Shown here piece by piece: positions 1 to 7,084 of a stretch of DNA of 27,018 nt. Every line of letters begins with the position of its first letter. The stretch's first letter is position 1. The stretch is from Phascolarctobacterium sp. (GTDB lineage Bacteria > Bacillota > Negativicutes > Acidaminococcales > Acidaminococcaceae): assembly GCA_019417125.1 (NCBI GenBank), contig DXVZ01000149.1, forward strand, positions 1-27,018, read 5' to 3'. Below the pieces are notes generated by a model. That model did no database searches. It was not told where the DNA came from and saw nothing but the letters and a program-made list of their open reading frames with translations. A program made the position numbers and the translations under genes.

Positions 1-25
1 TTTGCTATAATAATTATAGAAACGC

Positions 26-51
26 AAAAGGCTGCCGATAGACGGTCAGCC
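26..51 (-). terminator. Rho-independent terminator after the MATE gene
   Basis: On the minus strand an 8-bp stem (GGCTG/CAGCC plus CCG/CGG, with one bulged A) with a 5-base loop is followed by TTTTGCGTTTC. It lies about 65 bases past the MATE stop codon, so it is the likely end of that transcript. The rest of positions 1-116 holds no gene I can support. Confidence 0.65.
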
Positions 52-116
52 CAAAATATTGTTAAGCATCTTGCGATAGCTGTCCAAGTTTTTCGGGTCT
101 ATGGGCGGGGCTATTT

Positions 117-1442
117 TTATTTACTGAAACGCTTATAAATCAGCTGCGCTGCCGCGGCAGTTAACAGTTCTGCCAGCCAAAAGGCGTGCCACGCGCCTTC
201 CGCGTCAAAATAACGGCTTAACAGCCACCCCGCTGGTATAATTATTACTACATAGCGCAAAAGCGAAATTACCAGCGACGGTACGCCTTTGCCCAAGCCT
301 TCCAGCGCGCCGCAGGCAGTTACGCTTACGGCGGACACGATAAACCCGGCGCAGATGATGCGCAGTGCCTGCGCGCCCGCCGCTACCGTTACGGAGTTAT
401 CCGTAAACATTGCGATTAATACATCCGGCACTGCCAGGCAAATAATTGTGCCGCCCAGCATAATGGCTGCGTTAAGCACCAGCGTGGTATTATAAATTTT
501 CTTTACGCGCGCGTGCTCACCTGCGCCGTAGTTAAAGCCGATTAACGGGCGCATACCCTGAATAATGCCGTTGGCAGGCAGGTACAAAAAGGTTTGCAGC
601 TTGTAGTAAATACCCAGCACCACTATGTAACTTTGTGAAAATGCTGCCAAAATAGTGTTTAAAGACGATACCAAAAGCGATGGCAGCGCCAAATTAAGCG
701 TTGCCGGTATGCCGATAGCGTATAGTTTAAAATCGAGCCCGGCACCGCGCGTTAAGTAACGGCGGCTAAGTTTAATACGCACAGGGTATTTTTTATAAAC
801 AAACAGATAAATACTAAGCGTCACCACCTGCCCAATGCCGGTTGCTGCCGCCGCTCCCTCGATGCCCCATTTGGGGAACGGCCCGATGCCGAAAATTAAG
901 AGTGGATCTAAAATAATATTGGTAATACAGCCAGCCATTAAAGCAATCATTGTTACCTTCATATTGCCGACCGCCTGAAAGATTTTTTCAAAAGCCAGCC
1001 CTATCATAATTATCAGTGAAAAGCTAAAGGCAATGTTGGAATAGCGCACGCCCATATCTATCACGTTGGCGTTATCTGTAAAAGCAGCCAAAAACTGCGG
1101 CATTACGGCAATGCACAGCACCATCAGCACAATGCCGTGCAGGGCAGATAGCGCCATGCCGTGTACAGCCGCTTTATTAGCAGTTTCGCCCTTGCCAGCG
1201 CCAAGATAGTAAGCAATCAGCGCGTTTATGCCAACGCCAAAACCGATGCTGACTGCGTTGATGAAGTTTTGTACCGGAAACACCAGCGACAGCGCCGTCA
1301 TAGCGTCCTCGCTGATTTGCGCAACGAAGAAACTATCTACTATATTATAAAGCGAATTGACCATCATAGAGATAACCATGGGCAGCGCCATTGAAGTTAT
1401 CAGCGGCAGCACTGGTTCTTCTTTCATAAAGTTTTCGTTCAT
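117..1442 (-). CDS. MATE family multidrug/toxin efflux transporter
   Basis: This is an integral membrane antiporter of about 441 residues that should export drugs or metabolites in exchange for Na+ or H+. The product begins MNENFMKEEPVLPLITSMAL, a typical MATE N terminus, and has the family motif region PMVISMMVNSLYNIVDSFFV in the first helix pair. About twelve hydrophobic segments and the usual length of 440-460 residues support the family. The open frame extends 27 codons further upstream from a GTG, but I chose the ATG at 1442 because GGGGAGG sits 5-6 bases before it and the upstream part runs through a hairpin. The gene is transcribed alone, from a consensus promoter (1553-1581), through a terminator-like hairpin in the leader. 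The substrate cannot be told from sequence. Confidence 0.93.
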   Translation of the reverse strand: MNENFMKEEPVLPLITSMALPMVISMMVNSLYNIVDSFFVAQISEDAMTALSLVFPVQNFINAVSIGFGVGINALIAYYLGAGKGETANKAAVHGMALSALHGIVLMVLCIAVMPQFLAAFTDNANVIDMGVRYSNIAFSFSLIIMIGLAFEKIFQAVGNMKVTMIALMAGCITNIILDPLLIFGIGPFPKWGIEGAAAATGIGQVVTLSIYLFVYKKYPVRIKLSRRYLTRGAGLDFKLYAIGIPATLNLALPSLLVSSLNTILAAFSQSYIVVLGIYYKLQTFLYLPANGIIQGMRPLIGFNYGAGEHARVKKIYNTTLVLNAAIMLGGTIICLAVPDVLIAMFTDNSVTVAAGAQALRIICAGFIVSAVSVTACGALEGLGKGVPSLVISLLRYVVIIIPAGWLLSRYFDAEGAWHAFWLAELLTAAAAQLIYKRFSK

Positions 1443-1457
1443 AGCATCCTCCCCAAC

Positions 1458-1494
1458 AAAAAACCACACAGCGCCCGTTAAGGCAACTGTGTGG
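1458..1494 (-). promoter_or_regulatory. Terminator-like hairpin (attenuator) in the MATE leader
   Basis: The minus strand reads CCACACAG, a 15-base insert that can pair further (TGCCT with GGGCG), then CTGTGTGG and TTTTTTG. This is a classic intrinsic terminator shape. It lies between the promoter and the ribosome binding site, ending 16 bases before the start codon, so it should stop most transcripts before the gene. An upstream TGTGG in the leader (around 1515-1520) could pair with the CCACA of the 5' arm as an antiterminator. I found no leader peptide with a ribosome binding site. Confidence 0.6.
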
Positions 1495-1552
1495 CGAAAA
1501 GTGGCCGTGCCAGAAAAATCCACAGCAAAATTTTAGTATTAAACTGTTAAAA

Positions 1553-1581
1553 ATATTACCATATGCATACGCCGCTGTCAA
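1553..1581 (-). promoter_or_regulatory. Sigma-A type promoter of the MATE gene
   Basis: On the minus strand TTGACA (1576-1581) and TAATAT (1553-1558) are separated by exactly 17 bases. The -35 box is perfect and the -10 box has one mismatch. Transcription should start near 1546, giving a leader of about 105 bases. Confidence 0.8.
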
Positions 1582-1592
1582 CCGCGCAAATT

Positions 1593-1619
1593 AAAAACCC
1601 CGGCGGCGGAGCACCGGGG
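1593..1619 (-). terminator. Rho-independent terminator after the BASS gene
   Basis: The minus strand reads CCCCGG, a 10-base loop that can pair two bases further, CCGGGG and then TTTTTAA. It lies about 140 bases past the transporter stop codon and just upstream of the MATE promoter. The stretch between stop and terminator (1620-1761) also holds a 6-bp hairpin without a T tract at 1632-1650, and nothing else I recognise. Confidence 0.65.
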
Positions 1620-1761
1620 CCGGGGGAAAGTAGCTGCTTAAAATGCAGCTTTATATGTATTTTTAGTCCGAATCAGAATCCCTTATTTTAGGCTGCCGGT
1701 AAGTTTATCAGCAATGCGGCCCAGTAATGTGTACGTCCGGCAAGACCGCACTGCGTTTTTA

Positions 1762-2745
1762 TTATTTTGCAGGTTCAGCACCGGCATGATCCATAACGGA
1801 TGCAGTTTCTTCAGCTTTGCCGTTGCGTACCGAGAAGATAGAAGCAAGCAGAGAACCGGTGATTTGATGTACTACGCCGCCGATTGCGCCGGGGACTGCT
1901 GCCATCGGGGTGAAGTGCAGAGTGCCGAGCGAACAGGCAAGCGCTGCGTTCTGCATACCAACTTCCAGCATAACGGTGGTGCACTGCGCTCTGCCCATAC
2001 CGGCTTTTTTAGCAAGCATCCAGCCGAGGGCGTAACCGCCGAAGTTTTGCAGCACTACAACAAGAACCATAACCCAGCCGAGCCTTAAGATGGTTTCACC
2101 GTTTAAAGCAACCATAGCGCCCATGATGGACAGTACGCTGAACGCAGATACAAGAACCAAAAGTTTGGAGTATTTAACGACGAGTTTATCACCAACCGCT
2201 TTGTGAACGAGGATGCCAAGCACGATGGGCAGAAGGATTACCTGCGATACGGATTTAAGCATGGCAAAGAAGGAAACTTCAACCCACTGCCCTGCCAGCA
2301 TCCAGGTAAGGAACGGGGTGAGCAGCGGAGCAAGCAGCGTGGTTGCAGTAGTAAGGCAAACTGAAAGGGTAACGTCGCCTTTGGCAAGATAAGTCATAAC
2401 GTTAGAAGCCGTACCGCCAGGTGTGGTGCCGAGAAGAATCATGCCAATCGCAAGTTCCGGCGGAAGCTCGAAGCCTACGGTTAAAACGTATGCCAGGAAA
2501 GGCATGATGGTGAACTGGCCGACACAGCCGAAGAATACTTCTTTAGGACGGCTGAGCACCAAAGCAAAATCGCTGGCACGAAGCGTCATGCCCATGCCGA
2601 ACATGATGACGGAAAGTAAAAGTACAGTCTGCGAAGCTGCCCAGGTAAAACCCTGTGGGAAGAAGAAGGCTGCCACAACAACAGCGAACACGATGTAAGT
2701 AAGATATTTGCCGACGAATTCTGCCAATTTGTTCAATACACTCAT
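1762..2745 (-). CDS. Bile acid:sodium symporter (BASS) family transporter
   Basis: This is a polytopic inner-membrane transporter of about 327 residues. The BASS/SBF fold is suggested by roughly nine to ten hydrophobic segments and by conserved stretches such as LLGTTPGGTASNVMTYLAKG and TVMLEVGMQNAALACSLGTL, which in the family line the Na+ and substrate sites. Bacterial relatives carry bile acids, pantoate or 2-oxo acids; the true substrate is not visible here, but the T-box leader suggests a link to an amino acid. I chose the ATG at 2745 (MSVLNKLAEFVG) because AAAGGAG lies 10 bases upstream; the open frame reaches 14 codons further without a better site. The C-terminal 20 residues are polar and not conserved. 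Confidence 0.88.
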   Translation of the reverse strand: MSVLNKLAEFVGKYLTYIVFAVVVAAFFFPQGFTWAASQTVLLLSVIMFGMGMTLRASDFALVLSRPKEVFFGCVGQFTIMPFLAYVLTVGFELPPELAIGMILLGTTPGGTASNVMTYLAKGDVTLSVCLTTATTLLAPLLTPFLTWMLAGQWVEVSFFAMLKSVSQVILLPIVLGILVHKAVGDKLVVKYSKLLVLVSAFSVLSIMGAMVALNGETILRLGWVMVLVVVLQNFGGYALGWMLAKKAGMGRAQCTTVMLEVGMQNAALACSLGTLHFTPMAAVPGAIGGVVHQITGSLLASIFSVRNGKAEETASVMDHAGAEPAK

Positions 2746-2816
2746 TTTTCCATTTCTCCTTTGAATAAATAATTTGTTTAATAACAAACCGGCGATTGTA
2801 AAGCTTTTTGACCAAC

Positions 2817-3117
2817 AAAAAAGGCTTTGCCTCTTTTGTAAGAGACAAAGCCTGATAGCTCTGCGGTACCACTCTTATTGCCGTAATAATACGGCCACTT
2901 TACCGGCATCACCGAAAGTTTCACAACTGACGTTCAATGCCTGACGCTGTAACGGTCGTCCTCCGGCCACGCTTACACAGGCTTGCGCCCTTCAGCTGGC
3001 AGCTCATGGGGGATTTTCATAAAGTGCTTTGATCTTATCTCTCAGCTAAATGATAAGTTCTCTGGAATCTGGGCTTCTTTATTACTTTTCCCAATCAACG
3101 CAATTTGTTATTTGATG
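2817..3117 (-). promoter_or_regulatory. T-box riboswitch (tRNA-sensing leader)
   Basis: The leader of the BASS gene contains the T-box core AGAGTGGTACCGCAG (top-strand 2861-2875). Downstream is an intrinsic terminator with a 12-bp stem AGGCTTTGTCTC/GAGGCAAAGCCT (2822-2833 and 2842-2853) and a T tract. AAGAG next to the T-box can instead pair with CTCTT of the terminator arm, which is the expected antiterminator. Near the 5' end, GGGAAAAGTAATAAAG carries the AGTA of a specifier-loop S-turn, and ATAAAG pairs with CTTTAT, followed by GAAAATCCCC. The specifier codon is therefore in GAAAAUC: AUC (Ile) or AAU (Asn) depending on register. The bulge UGGU would pair with a tRNA ending ACCA (discriminator A), which fits Ile better than Asn. 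Confidence 0.9.
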
Positions 3118-3122
3118 ATGTT

Positions 3123-3151
3123 ATTATAATAGGCATTCAACACCTTGTCAA
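3123..3151 (-). promoter_or_regulatory. Consensus promoter of the T-box/BASS transcript
   Basis: TTGACA (3146-3151) and TATAAT (3123-3128) on the minus strand are both perfect, with a 17-base spacer. The start should be near 3116, just ahead of stem I of the T-box. Strong initiation combined with a T-box means expression is set mainly by termination. The stretch 3152-3271 between this promoter and pth holds only short AT-rich hairpins. Confidence 0.88.
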
Positions 3152-3271
3152 CACTTTGGGCGCAAAATTTTTACATTTTTATTTTTAGCCCCTGCTATTT
3201 ACAGAATACTGTAACATGGTTTACAAAATTAAAGTTTTCTGTCTTTAATTAACGGCTGCGGTGTCTGCAAA

Positions 3272-3871
3272 TCAGTTACTTTCTGCGGGTGCATCCTGCT
3301 TCTTTTCCTTTTTAGTGTTATACGCCTGCATTACGGCATCCATATCTCCCTTTAGCCACAACTCCACCGCGTCCGCCATTTGCTTAACGGCTTCTGCAAT
3401 CAGCGGCTGTTCGTCCTTGCCGAAGCGGTGCAAAACGTGCCCGATAACGGCGGAAGCATTGCGTTCCGGATGCCCAATTCCAATTTTAAAGCGCGGAAAA
3501 TCGCCCGTACCCAAATGCTGTTGGATAGATTTTATGCCGTTGTGGCCGCCAGCGCTGCCTTTGCGGCGGATACGCAGCTTACCGCACGGCAAATCAAGGT
3601 CGTCCTGGATAACGGCAATATCTTCCGGCGCGATATTATAAAAATTAGCAAAAGCGCCGACGGCTTCACCGCTTAAATTCATGTACGTCGTCGGTTTAAT
3701 CAGCAGCACCTTTTCGGGTATGCGGTGTTCGGCACACAGGGCATTGCGCTCGTTCTTCCACGTAGTAATGCCCCAGCGCTTTGCCAGCTCGTCTGCCACC
3801 ATAAAGCCGATGTTATGGCGCGTGCCCTCGTATTCTTTGCCAATATTGCCAAGCCCTACAATCAGTTTCAT
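3272..3871 (-). CDS. pth: Peptidyl-tRNA hydrolase
   Basis: The enzyme (199 residues, normal for the family) cleaves peptidyl-tRNA released from stalled ribosomes so that the tRNA can be reused in the cytoplasm. It has the expected features: the N-terminal VGLGN with Asn8-type substrate contact, the catalytic His in GTRHNIGF, the IQDDLDL acidic motif with its conserved Asp, and GSAGGHNGIKS with the second Asn. The glycine-rich start reads GNIGKEY where most relatives have GNPG. The start ATG has TAAGGAGT upstream. It is the last gene of the ispE-glmU-prs cluster, 60 bases after the true end of prs. The ctc/rplY gene that often sits between prs and pth in Firmicutes is absent. The C-terminal tail is lysine-rich and variable. 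Confidence 0.95.
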   Translation of the reverse strand: MKLIVGLGNIGKEYEGTRHNIGFMVADELAKRWGITTWKNERNALCAEHRIPEKVLLIKPTTYMNLSGEAVGAFANFYNIAPEDIAVIQDDLDLPCGKLRIRRKGSAGGHNGIKSIQQHLGTGDFPRFKIGIGHPERNASAVIGHVLHRFGKDEQPLIAEAVKQMADAVELWLKGDMDAVMQAYNTKKEKKQDAPAESN

Positions 3872-3931
3872 AACTACTCCTTAATGCAAAAATAAGGCCC
3901 GCCGCGCCTGCGGCAGGCCCTGCTATTTTTA

Positions 3932-4891
3932 TTATTTGTGTTTTTCAAACAGCTGGCTTACAGACCAGTTGTTGTAAATGCGCAGAATGGTTTCTGCCAA
4001 AATCGGCGCAATGGAAAGCACTTTAATTTTAGGGTGCTTTTTAGAAGGCGGCAGCGGAATAGTGTTGGTAACAACAACTTCGGTAATTTCCGACTGGGCA
4101 ATGCGGCTTACTGCCGGGTCCGTTAAAATAGGATGCGTGCATCAGGCGTAAATTTCTTTTGCGCCGAATTTTTTAACTGCTTTGGCTGCTTCAACCAAAG
4201 AGCCTGCGGTATCAATCATGTCATCGACAAGAATTGCAGTTTTGCCTTCGACTTCGCCGATAAGGTTCATAACTTCGGCTACGCCGGGTTCCGGACGGCG
4301 TTTGTCGATAATGGCCATGCCGCAGCCGAGGCGTTCTGCCATAGTGCGGGCACGGCTTACGCCGCCAAGGTCAGGTGATACAACGATGAGGTTTTCAAGA
4401 TTTTTGCTCTTAATATATTCTGCCAGGATGGGCTGTCCGGGCATGTGGTCAAACGGTACGTTAAAGAAGCCCTGAATCTGCGCAGCATGCAGGTCAATAG
4501 TTACAACGCGGGTAACGCCTGCACATTCCAAAAGGTCAGCCATCAGTTTAGCGGTAATAGGTTCGCGGCCGCGTGCTTTGCGGTCCTGGCGGGCATAGCC
4601 GTAATACGGGATAACGGCGGTAATATGTGCGGCAGAAGCGCGTTTAAACGCATCAGCCATAATTAACAGCTCCATTACGTTATCATTAACAATCGGGCCG
4701 CAGGTAGGCTGTACTATAAAAATATCCTTGCCGCGGACGCTTTCGTTAATCATAACCTGCACTTCGCCGTTGTTAAAACGGTTGATAACTGCATCGCCGA
4801 CAGTAGTGCCGAGATTTTCCGCAATCTCGCGCGCCAAATCGGGGTTGGCATTACCGGTGAAAATCCTCATTCTGCTCTCATCTGACAACAT
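3932..4891 (-). CDS. prs: Ribose-phosphate pyrophosphokinase with an in-frame UGA codon
   Basis: The enzyme makes PRPP from ribose 5-phosphate and ATP for purine, pyrimidine, His, Trp and NAD synthesis. Conserved parts are the flexible loop YGYARQDRKARGREPITAK (about residues 98-116), VVSPDLGGVSRAR (170-182) and the PRPP loop VDDMIDTAGS (222-231). A TGA at 4142-4144 (codon 250) interrupts the frame after AKEIYA. The same frame then continues as CTHPILTDPAVSRIAQSEIT and on to SVSQLFEKHK and a TAA at 3932-3934, the normal C terminus, giving 319 codons. Homologues such as the B. subtilis enzyme have ACCTHP here, so the UGA replaces the first Cys. Either selenocysteine or another readthrough event occurs, or this is a point mutation or sequence error. 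I chose the ATG at 4891 because GGAGGG lies 8 bases upstream; the ATG at 4897 is only 2 bases from it. Confidence 0.85.
4104..4116 (-). promoter_or_regulatory. Candidate bacterial SECIS-like hairpin in prs
   Basis: Directly within the prs message a 4-bp GC stem, CGGC/GCCG, encloses a 5-base loop AGUAA. The loop begins 29 bases after the in-frame UGA and has G as its second base. Bacterial SECIS elements are described as stem-loops with the apical loop roughly 16-37 bases past the UGA and a G among the first loop bases, so the geometry fits. The stem is short and the lower part barely pairs, so this could be chance. Confidence 0.25.
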
Positions 4892-4955
4892 GGTCATATC
4901 CCTCCAAGTATGATTAAGTTGTTTGTGAAATAAATTTCCGTAACCTTACAAATAT

Positions 4956-4985
4956 AGTATACAACTTTTTACAAGGTTTTAACAA
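4956..4985 (-). promoter_or_regulatory. Probable promoter of prs
   Basis: On the minus strand TTGTTA (4980-4985) and TATACT (4956-4961) are 18 bases apart in the 112-base gap between glmU and prs. It would allow prs and pth to be transcribed apart from the upstream genes. The leader of about 60 bases has no hairpin I recognise. Confidence 0.5.
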
Positions 4986-5003
4986 GTAGTAAGGAGAATT
5001 TTA

Positions 5004-6374
5004 TCATTCCTCACGCTTTTTTGCCGCCCAGCCTTCAATATTTTTTTGTTTGGCGCGGGCAATGGCAAGCGCGTCTTTAGGTACTTCCTTGGTAATAGTA
5101 GAGCCTGCGCCTATATAAGCACCGTCGCCGATGGTAACTGGCGCCACCAGATTGCTGTTGCAGCCGATAAAGGCATCGTTGCCGATAGTAGTGCGGTGTT
5201 TAACCTTGCCGTCGTAATTAACCATAATACAGCCGCAGCCAATGTTTACGCCGCTGCCGATATCACTGTCGCCGATGTAGGAAAGATGCGGCAGCTTAGT
5301 ACCGTAGCCGACATGGGAGTTTTTAACCTCGACAAAGTTGCCGATTTTAACTTTGTCCTCCAGCACAGCATCAGGGCGCAGATGTACATACGGGCCCATA
5401 ACGACTTTATTTTTAACTGTGCAGTCGTGCCCGTAAGTAAACTGCATTTCGGTTTCATTGCCCACCTTTACGTTTACCAGGCGTACAGAAGGGCCGATTA
5501 TGCAGTCCGTGCCGATTTCAGTAGTGCCTTGCAGCCAGGTTTGCGGGTAAATAACAGTGTCATTGCCAATTTTTACGTCCTCGTCAATATAGGTGCTGGC
5601 AGGGTCCATAATGGTTACGCCGCTGTCCATCAATTTGCCCAGCACGCGGCTGCGCAGTTCGGTTTCGGCTTCGGCAAGCTGGCGGCGGCTGTTTACGCCC
5701 ATCACCATAGCGTTGTCTGCCGTAACAGCAGCGCCTACTTTTTTGCCCATGGCGTTTAATTTGCCCAGCACATCGGTTAAATAATATTCGCCTTGCGCGT
5801 TGTCGTTGGTTAAAGTATGCAAAACTTCAAACAGCAGCGGCGCTTCAAAGCAGAAAATACCAGTGTTGATTTCTGTAATAGCTTTCTGTTCCGGCGTGGC
5901 ATCTTTTTCTTCTACAATTCCGTCCACAGTGCCGTCGCTATTGCGGATAATGCGCCCGTAACCATATGGATTGGGCATTACCGCCGTCAGTACGGTTGCA
6001 GCGCTGCCAGCTTTAACGTGCGCTTCGTAAAATTTGCGCAGCTCGCCTGCTTCAAGCAGCGGAGTATCGCCGCACAGCACCATTACGGTGCCGGTAAAAT
6101 CTTTCAGTTCAGCTTCAGCCTGCATTACGGCGTGGCCCGTGCCAAGCTGTTCTTTTTGGTAAACGCTTACCGCCTGGCTGCCGATTAGTTCGTTGACAAG
6201 TTCTGCACAGTGCCCGGTAATAACCACTTTTTTGGCTGCACCTGCGCCGTCTGCGGCATTTAAAACACGTTGTAACATAGCTTTGCCGCCAACCTTATGC
6301 AAAACCTTCGGCAGTTTGGATTTCATACGGGTGCCCATACCGGCAGCTAAAATTACAGCAACAAGTTCTGACAA
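5004..6374 (-). CDS. glmU: Bifunctional UDP-GlcNAc pyrophosphorylase / GlcN-1-P acetyltransferase
   Basis: The protein (456 residues, full length) acetylates glucosamine 1-phosphate and then joins it to UTP, giving UDP-GlcNAc for peptidoglycan and surface glycans. The N-terminal nucleotidyltransferase domain has LAAGMGTRMKSKLPKVLHKV at residues 10-29. The second half (from about 250) is a left-handed beta helix of hexapeptide repeats and contains the acetyl-CoA/catalytic region PHLSYIGDSDIG followed by VNYDGKVKHRT. The start codon is TTG at 6374; AAGGGG lies 8 bases upstream and the sequence MSELVAVILAAG matches the family start, so I accept it. It follows the GntR gene by 17 bases and makes the UDP-GlcNAc that the tagO and wecB products further along also need. 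Confidence 0.96.
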   Translation of the reverse strand: MSELVAVILAAGMGTRMKSKLPKVLHKVGGKAMLQRVLNAADGAGAAKKVVITGHCAELVNELIGSQAVSVYQKEQLGTGHAVMQAEAELKDFTGTVMVLCGDTPLLEAGELRKFYEAHVKAGSAATVLTAVMPNPYGYGRIIRNSDGTVDGIVEEKDATPEQKAITEINTGIFCFEAPLLFEVLHTLTNDNAQGEYYLTDVLGKLNAMGKKVGAAVTADNAMVMGVNSRRQLAEAETELRSRVLGKLMDSGVTIMDPASTYIDEDVKIGNDTVIYPQTWLQGTTEIGTDCIIGPSVRLVNVKVGNETEMQFTYGHDCTVKNKVVMGPYVHLRPDAVLEDKVKIGNFVEVKNSHVGYGTKLPHLSYIGDSDIGSGVNIGCGCIMVNYDGKVKHRTTIGNDAFIGCNSNLVAPVTIGDGAYIGAGSTITKEVPKDALAIARAKQKNIEGWAAKKREE

Positions 6375-6391
6375 TTTTTATTCCCCTTTTC

Positions 6392-7084
6392 TTATTTTTT
6401 CTTGCGCTCGGCGCTTTCCAGCATATCTTTCAGCAGCGTATGCTCAGCATTTTCCATGTGCAGGCGCGCAGCGTTCTGAGCCCTGTCAACATCGTGCGCC
6501 GCAATGCTGTCCACCAAAATGCGGTGTTCTTCCATTGTGTTCAGCAAACGCCCAGGATACATCATCGAGCGGCGGCGGATTACGGTAATCTGCTCGCGCA
6601 GATTGTTGATAATGCCTGCCAAACGTTTGTTGCGGCTCGCCTTGTATAACACGTCGTGGAAAGCGGTGTCGATTTCTACAATTTTTTCAATGTTGCCGTC
6701 CTCGATATGCTGGCCGATTTCTACCAGCAGGCGCTGCATGGTTTCCAGTTCCTCGTCGCTGATGCGCTCGGCAGCAAGCCCGGCGGCAAGCACCTCCAGG
6801 CTGGTGCGGATTTCGTAAACTTCGTTAATGTCCTTAATGGAAATATCGGCTACATAGGTGCCGCGGCGCGGTATCATAACCACAAAGCCTTCCAGTTCCA
6901 GTTTGCGGATGGCTTCACGCACCGGCGTGCGGCTAACGCCCATTTCATCGGCAAGCTGAATTTCCATCAGCCTTTCGCCCGGGCTGAAAACACCGTCCAC
7001 AATCGCCTGGCGGATGGTTTCGCATACCAGTTCGCGCAGTGGCCGGTAGCTGTCAAGCTGTATAGGGCTTAAATGTCCGCTCAT
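6392..7084 (-). CDS. GntR family regulator, FadR/FCD subfamily
   Basis: This is a 230-residue ligand-responsive DNA-binding protein. Residues about 10-80 form the winged helix, with the family signature GVSRTPVREAIRKLELEGFV. The remainder is an all-helical FCD ligand domain. Its usual metal-binding residues are visible: Asp and His in EIDTAFHDVL, His in MEEHRIL, and His in the ARLHMENAEH stretch. Such regulators bind small organic acids. Its ATG overlaps the ispE stop codon by one base, so the two are translated together. It occupies the slot that purR often has between ispE and glmU in Bacillus. Its target and ligand are unknown; self-regulation of this operon is a guess. Confidence 0.92.
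   Translation of the reverse strand: MSGHLSPIQLDSYRPLRELVCETIRQAIVDGVFSPGERLMEIQLADEMGVSRTPVREAIRKLELEGFVVMIPRRGTYVADISIKDINEVYEIRTSLEVLAAGLAAERISDEELETMQRLLVEIGQHIEDGNIEKIVEIDTAFHDVLYKASRNKRLAGIINNLREQITVIRRRSMMYPGRLLNTMEEHRILVDSIAAHDVDRAQNAARLHMENAEHTLLKDMLESAERKKK

Noticed and set aside
46..120. A minus-strand frame reading IAPPIDPKNLDSYRKMLNN before a stop, just past the MATE gene.
   Set aside because: It looks protein-like but is preceded by an in-frame stop with no usable start codon, and runs into the MATE terminator. It may be a remnant; I cannot support a gene.
1443..1523. A 27-codon N-terminal extension of the MATE protein from a GTG.
   Set aside because: It has no ribosome binding site, passes through the leader hairpin and does not resemble MATE N termini.
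1632..1650. AGCTGC hairpin downstream of the BASS gene as a terminator.
   Set aside because: No T tract follows on the minus strand; the stronger hairpin at 1593-1619 is the better terminator.
3180..3262. AT-rich hairpins after pth as its terminator.
   Set aside because: The stems (TTACAG/CTGTAA and AATTAAAG/CTTTAATT) are weak and lack a proper T tract, so I could not call one.
4142..4897. Reading prs as a complete 251-residue protein ending at the TGA.
   Set aside because: The conserved C-terminal 69 residues follow in the same frame right after the TGA, so the gene itself extends to 3932 however the codon is decoded.
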